From JALZUU01 sp964441245 (GTDB taxonomy: Bacteria > Bacteroidota > Bacteroidia > Chitinophagales > Saprospiraceae): a stretch of 27,128 bases of DNA. The stretch is from the NCBI GenBank assembly GCA_964441245.1, contig CAYTVR010000085.1, positions 1 to 27,128 of the forward strand. The letters are read 5' to 3'. Under the pieces are notes generated by a model that did not search any database, was not told the DNA's origin, and was given only the letters and a program-made list of their open reading frames with translations. The translations under genes and the position numbers were made by a program. Every line of letters starts with the position of its first letter. Within the stretch, counting starts at the first letter, position 1. Below, one piece after another: positions 7,658 to 15,820 of this stretch.

Positions 7658-7750
7658 GAATGATTGAATAATTGAATGCGAGAATTTTGAATGGCCTTCT
7701 AACGTGAGATTCGCGAGAAGGCCATTCAAAATTCAATTATTCAACCATTC
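7658..7750. repeat. Long palindromic repeat (ATTCAATTATTCAA family) at the 3' end of the TRAP binding-protein gene
   Basis: Inner arms GAATTTTGAATGGCCTTCT (7682-7700) and its exact complement (7716-7734) are 19 bp. Outer arms at 7658-7677 and 7731-7750 match in 19 of 20 positions. It ends 13 nt from the stop codon of the minus-strand gene at 7764. Words from it (CATTCAA, AATTATTCAA, CTAACG.GA) recur at 16903-17070, so the two loci carry the same repeat family. It may serve as a terminator for the binding-protein gene. Confidence 0.8.
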
Positions 7751-7763
7751 AATTATTCCTATA

Positions 7764-8891
7764 TCATATCTGTATATTATTGTAAAATGATTTCTCTGTC
7801 AACTCGCTCCATTTCACTGCTTTTTTTCTAAAGTTCTGATAAGATTGGTAGACCTTTTTTGTAAACGGATCCTTAGTCGTCATTTCGTCAATAATTTCAT
7901 TCGTGTAAACTCTTAGCTGAGTCAATACTTCTGGTGGATAATTTCGAATATCAACTTTTCCTTCTTCAATGATTTTACTTAAGTAAAGGGCATTTTTGGC
8001 TTCAAATTCAGAAAGCATCCAAGCATTCAATCGTTGAGCGGCAGTTTGCAAAATGATTTGTAGATTAGAAGGGAGTTGCTCATACTTTTCTTTATTGATG
8101 AAAAACTCTAAAGCCGTACCTGCTTCATGCCATCCGGGGGCATAATAGTAATCTGCGATTTGATGAAATCCCATTTTATAATCATGGTAAGGACCAATCC
8201 ATTCTGTTGCATCAATAATGCCTCGTTCGAGACTTGTGTACAATTCGCCACCAGCGATTAAAACTGGAGCGCCACCAGCTCTTTCCAATACTTTTCCACC
8301 AAGCCCTGGCATTCGCATTTTCAATCCTTTCAGATCGGCCATGCTATTGATTTCTTTATTAAACCATCCCCCCATTTGTACTCCCGTGTTTCCGCCGAGC
8401 ATGGGAATCAAATTAAACTTAGCATACAACTCTTTCCAGAGTTCCATGCCACCACCACAAAGAATCCAGGAATTAAGTTGCTGTGCATTCATGCCAAATG
8501 GAACAGAAGCAAAGAATTGTGCGGCAGCGGCTTTACCGGCCCAATAGTAGGCGGCACCACTGCCAATTTCAGCGCCGCCATTTTGTACCGCTTCAAAAGC
8601 TCCTAACGCAGGCACCAATTCACCTCCACCAAATACTTTGATTTTCATTTGGCCATTCGACATTTCATTGACCCATTGTGCAAATAGATTACAACCTTCT
8701 CCCAGTACAGGAAAGTTAGGCGGCCAAGTCGTGACCATTTTCCATTGATATTTCTTGCTGGTGATTAAGGCCGGGCCAGTATTTTGTGCAATGTTTTCAG
8801 GCGCACAAGATCGAATGACGAAGGGTAAAGAAATGGTTCCTAATGCCAAACCTTTAAAGAAAATTTTACGACTGACTCCTTTCTTTTTCAT
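7764..8891 (-). CDS. TRAP transporter substrate-binding protein (DctP/TakP-like)
   Basis: 375 residues from the ATG at 8889-8891; the frame reaches a TTG at 8924, which would only add an unlikely N-terminal tail. The N-terminus SRKIFFKG followed by a hydrophobic stretch resembles a twin-arginine signal (second Arg replaced by Lys), and VIRSC puts a possible lipid-anchored Cys at residue 29. The mature part has WKMVTTWPPNFPVLGEGCNL, the substrate-carboxylate Arg in KMRMPGLGG (about Arg193), DATEWIGPYHDYKMGFHQIA and YYYAPGWHEAGTALEFFINK. These features match the TakP group, which binds 2-oxo acids such as pyruvate. It should capture substrate outside the inner membrane and hand it to the DctQM pair encoded on the opposite strand. 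Confidence 0.88.
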   Translation of the reverse strand: MKKKGVSRKIFFKGLALGTISLPFVIRSCAPENIAQNTGPALITSKKYQWKMVTTWPPNFPVLGEGCNLFAQWVNEMSNGQMKIKVFGGGELVPALGAFEAVQNGGAEIGSGAAYYWAGKAAAAQFFASVPFGMNAQQLNSWILCGGGMELWKELYAKFNLIPMLGGNTGVQMGGWFNKEINSMADLKGLKMRMPGLGGKVLERAGGAPVLIAGGELYTSLERGIIDATEWIGPYHDYKMGFHQIADYYYAPGWHEAGTALEFFINKEKYEQLPSNLQIILQTAAQRLNAWMLSEFEAKNALYLSKIIEEGKVDIRNYPPEVLTQLRVYTNEIIDEMTTKDPFTKKVYQSYQNFRKKAVKWSELTEKSFYNNIQI

Positions 8892-9001
8892 ATGTATGAT
8901 TTTATAACGATGAAGTTTTTTCAACTTTAAAAATAGTTAAAAAAATGAAGTAATCGCGTTTAATTTTTTTTAGAAAAGGAAAGGAGTGTATCTGTTTTTT
9001 G

Positions 9002-9637
9002 TTAGAGCTTATTGTTTTCATGATTTTCATCATTAGCTTTTAGCCAGCCTACTTTTTTTCGCCATTCGTTGATTTCTTTTTTTCTTTTATCAAAATCCTT
9101 TGGGGGTAATTGATTTTCATTTTTGGCCTGTCTTCGTATAATTTCTGTTTGTTCTTCCAATGTATTCAATCCGATTGATTTTCTTCTTTGATTAACTTTC
9201 TTTAAATCATCAAAGGGTTTTGGACTTAATTTCCCGTTTTTGTTCCAATCAAATTGAGTTCCATAAAGTTGTACGTTTCCTTCAAATACCGCGATACGAT
9301 CTGTTAGGTAAGCTAGGTTTTTTTGATCTGCTTTAGTTTTTATACTTTCTAATAGCTTGGCACACTTTTTCATGAAGTCTGGCTTTTCGATGGAATGTTG
9401 TATCACTAACCAGGCTGCTTGATTGGCTTCTTCGCCTACCTTGTCAATGCTTGGATAACCGATTGTATCTATAATCTCATTTAATATTTCCGCATTTTTG
9501 TTATGCAATTGTTTCATATCTTCATTGTATCCTTTTCCCAATTCTCCGTTTTGGACAAGTTGATCTCGAAGTTTGAAGTCTGCCTTTTTGAGTTCAATTA
9601 TTTTTTTCGCAATGTCTTTGTAATCCATTGTATTCAT
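9002..9637 (-). CDS. DUF6624-family protein
   Basis: 211 residues, mostly helical and charged, with no signal peptide. The central part reads TIGYPSIDKVGEEANQAAWL, VIQHSIEKPDF and NLAYLTDRIAVFEGNVQLYG followed by TQF, then VNQRRKSIGLNTLEEQ. This is the pattern of the DUF6624 family (GYP - VG - AxxLxxQHxD - LaYLxDRxxxxxGxxQxYGTQ - VxxRRxxxGLxxLxEY), whose function is not known. The N-terminal 50 residues look like a coiled coil. The C-terminal tail, with repeated Lys/Glu/Asn, is longer than I would expect for the family and low in complexity. ATG at 9635-9637; a second Met lies at residue 4. Confidence 0.75.
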   Translation of the reverse strand: MNTMDYKDIAKKIIELKKADFKLRDQLVQNGELGKGYNEDMKQLHNKNAEILNEIIDTIGYPSIDKVGEEANQAAWLVIQHSIEKPDFMKKCAKLLESIKTKADQKNLAYLTDRIAVFEGNVQLYGTQFDWNKNGKLSPKPFDDLKKVNQRRKSIGLNTLEEQTEIIRRQAKNENQLPPKDFDKRKKEINEWRKKVGWLKANDENHENNKL

Positions 9638-9674
9638 TTTATTGTTTTCAATTTACGACGAATTAAGGTCTAAA

Positions 9675-9715
9675 AATAATGCCTCTTAAACGCAAAGTGT
9701 TTAAGAGGCATTATT
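9675..9715 (-). terminator. Intrinsic terminator of the four-helix membrane protein gene
   Basis: Perfect 17-bp stem: 9675-9691 (AATAATGCCTCTTAAAC) against 9699-9715, with the 7-nt loop GCAAAGT. Read on the minus strand the right arm ends in a T-rich ATTATTTTTAG stretch. It lies 68 nt past the stop at 9783 and just upstream of the DUF6624 gene, so it separates the two minus-strand genes. Confidence 0.85.
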
Positions 9716-9782
9716 TATAAAGAAGCCTAAGAATGAAAGGATTAATTTTTTAGCTAGTAATATCGAAGGGGTTTAAAAAAAT

Positions 9783-10190
9783 CTAAGCCTTTCCTAATTT
9801 TCCACCCAACCAGCCCATAGGAATATAAGCGACCACAAGATCTAATACATTAAACCACATAGGAGCATTGAGCATGCTGACCATCATAATTCCACCAATT
9901 AGAAAAAAGACACCAAATCCTATGGCAAATTTCATATGATTCGTTGCGGCTAATTTGGCGACGGCTAAAGCAGCAGTAAAAGTACCAAGCGCATGTGCTA
10001 AAAATGGAATCATAAAATGTTTGGCTTCAAACAAATGTAAACCGGCTTTTAAACTTTCGGGATCCATAGGGTCGACACCTGCTGGAGGTGGGATTAATTG
10101 AGATCCTAATTTAATCAATCCCATGTTAAAGATTGATCCAATAACAAATGCTGCCACTACAGCTAAGATATTTCTAAGAATTGGATTCAT
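9783..10190 (-). CDS. Four-helix membrane protein, function unknown
   Basis: 135 residues with four clear hydrophobic helices: about residues 6-28 (ILAVVAAFVIGSIFNMGLI), 58-80 (FMIPFLAHALGTFTAALAVA), 87-107 (KFAIGFGVFFLIGGIMMVSM) and 112-131. A loop after helix 1 contains LIPPPAGVDPMDPESLKAGL, and helix 2 starts with a conserved-looking HFMIPFLAHALGT. The closing segment is YIPMGWLGGKLGKA. I have seen proteins of this layout in Bacteroidota and Planctomycetes as uncharacterised membrane proteins; no active residue or cofactor site is evident. Single gene with a strong terminator on the 3' side; nothing in the context suggests a role. Confidence 0.75.
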   Translation of the reverse strand: MNPILRNILAVVAAFVIGSIFNMGLIKLGSQLIPPPAGVDPMDPESLKAGLHLFEAKHFMIPFLAHALGTFTAALAVAKLAATNHMKFAIGFGVFFLIGGIMMVSMLNAPMWFNVLDLVVAYIPMGWLGGKLGKA

Positions 10191-10254
10191 GATTAAAGAT
10201 TTTTTTGTAAAAATTGAGATTAGAAAATGAGTGAGTGTAAATCACTTCTCCTAA

Positions 10255-10298
10255 AATTAACACAAATAATTTTATTTAAAAAACAATTTGTGTTAATT
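10255..10298 (-). terminator. Hairpin after the GH3/serine hydrolase gene
   Basis: Perfect 13-bp AT-rich arms at 10255-10267 (AATTAACACAAAT) and 10286-10298, with an 18-nt loop. It begins 14 nt beyond the stop codon of the minus-strand gene at 10312 and runs into TTAATTTTAGG, a short T-rich tail. It is plausible as that gene's terminator. Confidence 0.6.
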
Positions 10299-10311
10299 CG
10301 TCAATCAATTT

Positions 10312-13263
10312 TTACATTTCATCTTGCACCAATGCTTGATAAATTACTTCTTGAATTCGTGGACGAGTATCCTCTTTATTCAATTTATAATTTTTCATAG
10401 AAGGGTAGGTTCTATTGGAAAGAAAAACATAAATTAGATTGTGATCCGGATCAACCCAAGTGCAAGTACCTGTAAAACCAAGATGACCAAAAGCATTGGT
10501 CGAGGCTAGATTGCACATGTTTTGAGAGCGACTCAAATCTAACTCTCGCATATCAAAACCAATACCTCGACGAGTACAGTTGGCATATCGCGATGCAAAA
10601 GTATTGACCGTAGAAGGACTCATGATTTGATGTCCACCATAGTAACCTCCATTGAGTAACATTTGCATAATGGTCGCTAATTCATTTGCCGTACTGAACA
10701 AACCAGCATGACCACTGACTCCACCCAACATGGCCGCTCCCATATCATGAACATATCCCTGTACTTTTTGACGTCGAAAATATTTATCGTTTTCTGATGG
10801 AATAATTTGAGACATGGGATGTTCTTTCCAAGGATTAAAACCTGTCGAGGCCAATTCTAATTTTTGATAAATCTCTTGATCGACATATTGCTCCAATGGC
10901 AAGCCACTAACGCGGTGGATCAATTTTGCCAATAAGTAAAAACCTAAATCGCTGTACTTGTAATTTTTGTTGGCACGCAATTCAGAATGATAAATTTGTT
11001 GCCACATCGTATCTGCAAAATCATTGCGCATATAAAGGTTTTTAGCAACAGGGATATCAAAATTAGTTTTTTGTTTTTTACTATAAAATTTAGAAGAGGG
11101 TTGAGGATTTCGTTTGCTAGCCGTAAGTGTTTGTTCAAAAAAAGGTATCCAAGCTTTTAAGCCTGCCCGATGCGCCATGATGCTTTCGATGCTTAAATCT
11201 CTTTTATCCGTCAATTTTAATTCTGGTAAATAATGACTCAATGGTTGATAAATATTAATCTTTCCTTCTTCATATAATTTCATTACTGAAACGGTCGTCG
11301 CTGCAATTTTGGTGATTGATGCTAGATCAAAAATATCATCGACTTTCATGCGATTCCTTTTGGAATAAGTATCATGTCCATAAGCTTTATGAAAAACAAT
11401 TTTGTTATTTTTAGCTACCAATACCACACAACCTGGTGTCGCTTTTAGATCAACTGCTTCTTGCGCAATACCGTCAATTCGATTTAATACATCAGACCTT
11501 AATCCAACACTTTCAGGTAAACTATACCCTAACTTAAAAAGGGGATTGGTGGTCACACCTGCGTTGAATTTACTTTTAAGACTGGCGGTAATCGGTAATC
11601 TTCCTCGGATGCTATTGGCACCAAATAAGGCTTGAGCCGATAGGTCTTGAGTATCTTCATTTTCTTGATAGGCTTCCAAAACCCAGTCTACATTGTCAAA
11701 GTATTTTAGTGCATATGGATTTCCAAAAACAACTAAAACGACTTTGGTATGTTTACGTAATTCTTCGATTAATTTTTTAGAACTATTAGAAATACCAAAT
11801 CCTTTACTCGCACTACTGCTCATATTATGAAGACCAACGATGACGATATCTTTTCCTTTTAGTTGTTTGATCAGGGATTGTTGTTGACGACTTGAAATGC
11901 TTTTGCCGTTTTGGAAATGTTGCATCTTTCCATAATGATCCAATGTTTTTTGGAAGTCCGTCATTGACGAAGCGCCCAAACTTAGAGAAGCCATTTTTTT
12001 ATTTTGGATACCTTGAAAGGGAATCAAATCTTCTTTATTGCGAACAAGGGTCAAGGCATGTTCAACCAATTTACGTTTTAAAACTTTTGCTTTTTTATTA
12101 TTCAATTCTCGGCGTATATTGGCTTCTTTAATCCCTTCGAATTTGGTTAAACCCAAGTCATATTTCGATCTTAAAATTTTCTTGACACTTTTGTTTAATT
12201 GTGTAATATCCAAATCACCAGATTGAATATATTTTTTGATTTCCTTGATGGAAGCAGCGATATCTTCGGGTAATAACAAGACATCATTTCCAGCAACCAT
12301 TGCTTTGGCTTCTACCTCTCCTGGACGGTAGTGTTTGGTCACTCCTTTCATTCCGAGGCCATCGGTAAAGATCAAGCCTTCAAAACCAAATTTATCTACC
12401 AATAAATCGGAGACTGCTTTTTTCGAAAGGGTCGTCGGAAGGTTGTGTGTATTGTCAATCGCGGGTACATGGAGGTGAGCGATCATCATACTTTGGATAC
12501 CATGCTCCGCTAATACTCGAAAGGGAAATAACTCAATGCTATCCAATCTTTCGTTTGGATGTTGAATAATAGGAAGGTCATGATGAGAATCGACATCAGT
12601 ATCTCCATGACCTGGAAAATGTTTGGCGCAAGCCATCAAGCTACCATCCTGCATGCCTTTCATATACATGTAACTTTTTACGGCTACATTGTATCGGTCT
12701 TCACCAAAAGATCGATAATTAATCACGGGATTGTTTGCATTATTATTGACATCAGCGACTGGAGCAAAATTGACATGAACGCCTAATCGTCTACATTGCG
12801 AAGCGATCTCTCGTCCCATATCGTAAATCAAATTATTGTTTTGTATGGCTCCTAACATCAAGGCGTAAGGAAAGTTAATGGACTTTTCTTTGAATCGCAT
12901 TCCCAATCCCCATTCTGCATCCATCGAAATCATCATCGGTACTTTCTTTGATAATTTCTGATAACGGTTCGTTAATTGAGCTTGTTTTTCTGGGCTTCCT
13001 TGAAAAAAACAAAGCCCTCCAACTTGATATTTTTTGATGAGTCTTTCGACCTTGGCAATATGGTCAGGACCCAAATCTGAGTGCGCTCGAATCATGAATA
13101 ATTGTCCAATCCGTTCGTCCTCCGTCATAGAGTTGAATATGGATTCTACCCAATTTTCTCTTGTTTCTATATGATCTGTCTTGGTCGTATCCACGATGGC
13201 AGAATGATCTCGGGCACTGATGGTAAACAATGCAATTAGTAATATCGTAATGAGTTGTTTCAC
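10312..13263 (-). CDS. GH3 beta-N-acetylglucosaminidase (NagZ-like) fused to a class C beta-lactamase-type serine hydrolase
   Basis: 983 residues, beginning at GTG with MKQLITILLIALFTISA as a likely signal peptide, so it is exported. Residues about 40-370 form a GH3 domain: the NagZ signature KHFPGHGDTDVDSHHDLP at 214-231 includes the Asp225/His227 dyad that acts as general acid/base in NagZ, and GLIFTDGLGMKGV carries the nucleophile Asp301. A second GH3-like alpha/beta subdomain spans about 390-580. Residues about 590-983 are a penicillin-binding-protein/AmpC-type domain with S649-I-T-K652, Y770-S-D772, GHAGLFSTANEL and H927-L-G929 in place of KTG. The protein probably trims peptidoglycan-derived GlcNAc-MurNAc material, with the second domain acting on a peptide or ester. 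Domain pairings like this occur in Bacteroidota. No upstream in-frame ATG is close. Confidence 0.88.
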   Translation of the reverse strand: MKQLITILLIALFTISARDHSAIVDTTKTDHIETRENWVESIFNSMTEDERIGQLFMIRAHSDLGPDHIAKVERLIKKYQVGGLCFFQGSPEKQAQLTNRYQKLSKKVPMMISMDAEWGLGMRFKEKSINFPYALMLGAIQNNNLIYDMGREIASQCRRLGVHVNFAPVADVNNNANNPVINYRSFGEDRYNVAVKSYMYMKGMQDGSLMACAKHFPGHGDTDVDSHHDLPIIQHPNERLDSIELFPFRVLAEHGIQSMMIAHLHVPAIDNTHNLPTTLSKKAVSDLLVDKFGFEGLIFTDGLGMKGVTKHYRPGEVEAKAMVAGNDVLLLPEDIAASIKEIKKYIQSGDLDITQLNKSVKKILRSKYDLGLTKFEGIKEANIRRELNNKKAKVLKRKLVEHALTLVRNKEDLIPFQGIQNKKMASLSLGASSMTDFQKTLDHYGKMQHFQNGKSISSRQQQSLIKQLKGKDIVIVGLHNMSSSASKGFGISNSSKKLIEELRKHTKVVLVVFGNPYALKYFDNVDWVLEAYQENEDTQDLSAQALFGANSIRGRLPITASLKSKFNAGVTTNPLFKLGYSLPESVGLRSDVLNRIDGIAQEAVDLKATPGCVVLVAKNNKIVFHKAYGHDTYSKRNRMKVDDIFDLASITKIAATTVSVMKLYEEGKINIYQPLSHYLPELKLTDKRDLSIESIMAHRAGLKAWIPFFEQTLTASKRNPQPSSKFYSKKQKTNFDIPVAKNLYMRNDFADTMWQQIYHSELRANKNYKYSDLGFYLLAKLIHRVSGLPLEQYVDQEIYQKLELASTGFNPWKEHPMSQIIPSENDKYFRRQKVQGYVHDMGAAMLGGVSGHAGLFSTANELATIMQMLLNGGYYGGHQIMSPSTVNTFASRYANCTRRGIGFDMRELDLSRSQNMCNLASTNAFGHLGFTGTCTWVDPDHNLIYVFLSNRTYPSMKNYKLNKEDTRPRIQEVIYQALVQDEM

Positions 13264-13282
13264 TTTTTTCTGTTTGGTGTTC

Positions 13283-13369
13283 TAGTGTTAGGGTATTCTG
13301 GTATTAAGGTGTTAAAGCTACTTTTACGTAAGTACTTTAATACCATAACACTTTAACACCCTAACACTA
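13283..13369. repeat. Palindromic intergenic repeat rich in GTGTTA/TAACAC words
   Basis: Perfect outer arms TAGTGTTAGGGT (13283-13294) and its complement (13358-13369). The interior keeps repeating the same words in both orientations (GGTATTA/TAATACC, GTGTTAAAG/CTTTAACAC), so several alternative hairpins compete. It fills the 120-nt gap between the start of the GH3 gene and the end of the TPR gene (both minus), 15 nt from the latter's stop, so it could terminate that transcript. Its left arm also overlaps the region where the GH3 promoter should lie. Confidence 0.75.
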
Positions 13370-13383
13370 AAACTCTAGTTAAA

Positions 13384-15471
13384 CTATTTCTTATTCATTC
13401 TTTCCAGTATTTGGGGATCGAGTTCTTTGGCTTTTTGGATATTTATATTGGCATTTTCGACATCTCCAGCGTACTGATAAGCGGTTCCTAAATTGAAGTA
13501 AGCTCCAGCATTTGTTGGTTGCGCTTTGACTGCTCGTCTAAAAAAATCGAGGGCTTTAGGATGTTGGCCTTGCGTCCCATAGGTGATGCCAAGTAATCGA
13601 AGAATTTCATATTCTTCACCTCTCATTTCGTAAGCTTTAAGCAAATATTGTGTTGCTTTTACAAAATCTCCTTTTTTCTCACCATAAAATTTTCCAGCAT
13701 CGCGATAGGTAATTCCTAAATTATTGAATCCATTTTCATCATCGGGATCCATCTTCAAAACCTTTTGGTAATATTGAATAGAATTTTCGTATTCGCCCAA
13801 ATAGTTATAGCAATTACCCAATAATAAGTGCGTGTTTTTATAGGTCGGATGAATTTGCTTTGCGATACTTAAATGCGCTAGAGCATCATTTAGCATTTTC
13901 GTTTTTTTGGACGCGTTTTCAGGTTTTAATGCTTGATTAGAGAGTTCGCCACCGACGGCATTTTGCAATTTTGCACTATTGTAAGAAACGTCCACATCAG
14001 TCATAAATAAAGTGAAGTTATCTTTCCACACAAAATTACGCAAAATTGTTTTTGTGCTAAACAATGCTAATGCAATTCCTGCAATACCTAATACCACCGT
14101 CAATTGTCCTAGCTTTTGAATGCTTTGTCCTTTGTTCAATAATCGAATCAAACGCCAAGCAAGTATGGCCATGATAAAACTAAAACCAACGGAAGGCATA
14201 AACATAAAACGTTCTGACATATTGGTACCTACCGCAAAAACAATATTCGAGATAATAGAAGTAGTCGCCAAGAAAAAGATGATTCCAAATGCGATCGGAT
14301 CTTTTTTAAGTAAACCACGCAGAGCATACAATCCTAAACCAAGGTACATCACTAAGCTTAACATCACTTTCCAATTGCCCCATGACATCATATCAACATG
14401 TCTTGGATAATAATCATGTGTCAATGGATGCGGATAGAAAAGGAGTTGAATATATTTTCCTAAAGTATAGGTAATGGTAGCCATTTTTTCGCTTCCGCTA
14501 AATGGGACATATTGATTGTTGACTGCTTTGATAAATGGATTGTTCATTAACTCCATGGAAGGTGCGCCCAAGGACCATCCTAAAACAGAACCTCTGATCA
14601 TTAAAAATAAAACGGTAGCTGCGACAAAAGGAATCATTTGCATGACAATGCGATTTGGTTCTGCCTTGGTGAAAAAGTAATAGATCAAAGGCACAATGGC
14701 CAAAAAGGTAATCGCATTTTCTTTAGAAAGTAAAGCAATGAAAAACAAGATCGCAACAACTATATTTAATGATTTTTTATTTTTATAAAATGCTAAAAGA
14801 GAAAAATAAGCTGCGGCTAAACTTCCTAGTAAGGTGAAAATTTCATCTCTTCCTTTGATATTGGCAACTGCTTCTGTGTGCAAGGGATGAGCTAAAAATA
14901 AAAGCGCAGTCAACAAAGCCACGAAATAGATATAAGGATCATCTTTGGTCGGGTGAAGTATTTTTAAAATCAATAGGTATAAAACAATGCCTGTCAATCC
15001 ATAAAAAATAATGTTCATTAGGTGCCCAATAAAAGGTCGACCCTCATAGATGATTTGACCTTTATCATCTTTGATCACTTGTCCTTTCTCGTTGAGTTTT
15101 TTCTTTTTAAATAATTGCCATTCTAATGCAAATAGGATTAATGTAAATGGACGATATCGACCTCCTGAAACGAGCTTGTCTTTGCCTTCTACTTTAAAAA
15201 AACCTTTGAAGGTATCATATTTTAAAATACCAGGAATACCGGCTAACCCTTGAGTGGTATACATGTTGTCGTAAATGACAATAGCGTCATCTTGTGTGTA
15301 ATCATGTGTCAAAGTGTTGGCATATAAGATAAAACTAAAAAGCATCAAGATCCAACAGTGCAAACGACGATTGGTGAAAAAGGGCGGCATAGCACTTGGT
15401 ATGGCTTTGGAAGCTCCACCTCCAGCCTTTGCTTTTTTCTTTAAACCTTTCTTTTTAGATGATTTGGCCAT
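13384..15471 (-). CDS. TMTC-like polytopic membrane protein with C-terminal TPR repeats
   Basis: 695 residues. After a Lys-rich cytoplasmic start (MAKSSKKKGLKKKAKAGGG) come about 11 membrane helices between residues 30 and 480. The first external loop has THDYTQDDAIVIYDN with the acidic pair seen in GT-C glycosyltransferases, and a later loop reads AHPLHTEAVANIKGRDEIF, the motif shared with the DUF1736/TMTC O-mannosyltransferase group. Residues about 500-690 are tetratricopeptide repeats (THLLLGNCYNYLGEYENSIQ, GFNNLGITYRDAGKF, AYFNLGTAYQYAGDVENANI). It may be a lipid-linked sugar transferase acting on exported proteins, with the TPRs as acceptor-binding arm; that is inference from the family. 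Single gene. Confidence 0.82.
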   Translation of the reverse strand: MAKSSKKKGLKKKAKAGGGASKAIPSAMPPFFTNRRLHCWILMLFSFILYANTLTHDYTQDDAIVIYDNMYTTQGLAGIPGILKYDTFKGFFKVEGKDKLVSGGRYRPFTLILFALEWQLFKKKKLNEKGQVIKDDKGQIIYEGRPFIGHLMNIIFYGLTGIVLYLLILKILHPTKDDPYIYFVALLTALLFLAHPLHTEAVANIKGRDEIFTLLGSLAAAYFSLLAFYKNKKSLNIVVAILFFIALLSKENAITFLAIVPLIYYFFTKAEPNRIVMQMIPFVAATVLFLMIRGSVLGWSLGAPSMELMNNPFIKAVNNQYVPFSGSEKMATITYTLGKYIQLLFYPHPLTHDYYPRHVDMMSWGNWKVMLSLVMYLGLGLYALRGLLKKDPIAFGIIFFLATTSIISNIVFAVGTNMSERFMFMPSVGFSFIMAILAWRLIRLLNKGQSIQKLGQLTVVLGIAGIALALFSTKTILRNFVWKDNFTLFMTDVDVSYNSAKLQNAVGGELSNQALKPENASKKTKMLNDALAHLSIAKQIHPTYKNTHLLLGNCYNYLGEYENSIQYYQKVLKMDPDDENGFNNLGITYRDAGKFYGEKKGDFVKATQYLLKAYEMRGEEYEILRLLGITYGTQGQHPKALDFFRRAVKAQPTNAGAYFNLGTAYQYAGDVENANINIQKAKELDPQILERMNKK

Positions 15472-15567
15472 GTTTTAGAATTACTAGAATGCTTATACGA
15501 TCATTTGTGGATCTTGTTTGAAAACAAGTCTCAAAATATATATTTTTTTAGACATTAGTGGTGACTC

Positions 15568-15656
15568 AAAAATAAATTAACCGAAGAATTCTCATTTTAT
15601 AACAAATCTTCTTTTGGTCAGCTTCGTTATAAAATGAGAATGGTCAATTTATTTTT
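15568..15656. repeat. Long inverted repeat between trhO and the TPR gene
   Basis: Inner arms ATTCTCATTTTATAAC (15588-15603) and GTTATAAAATGAGAAT (15626-15641) are perfect over 16 bp with a 22-nt loop. Outer arms at 15568-15582 and 15642-15656 match with one mismatch, separated from the inner left arm by the bulge GAAGA. Read on the minus strand it ends in a T-rich tail, so it could be the trhO terminator, although it sits about 165 nt past that stop codon. The surrounding 349-nt gap (15472-15820) has no other feature I can support beyond a short dyad at 15513-15528 (CTTGTTT-GA-AAACAAG) upstream of the TPR gene. Confidence 0.7.
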
Positions 15657-15820
15657 TTACTGGTCTCCGAGATTTTCCTAAATAAGAAATCTAGATATAG
15701 AATTGATAGATAGATGAAGGAAGTAGGAGGGCCGTATCGGACAAGGAAGGTTTTATTCTTTTTTGAGAAAGAAATAGTAAAGAATAGTCTAAATTGGGAG
15801 TTGATTAAAATCTAAATGGA

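Noticed and set aside
7658..7750. CRISPR repeat
   Set aside because: It is one palindrome with no regularly spaced units or spacers, and there are no cas genes nearby.
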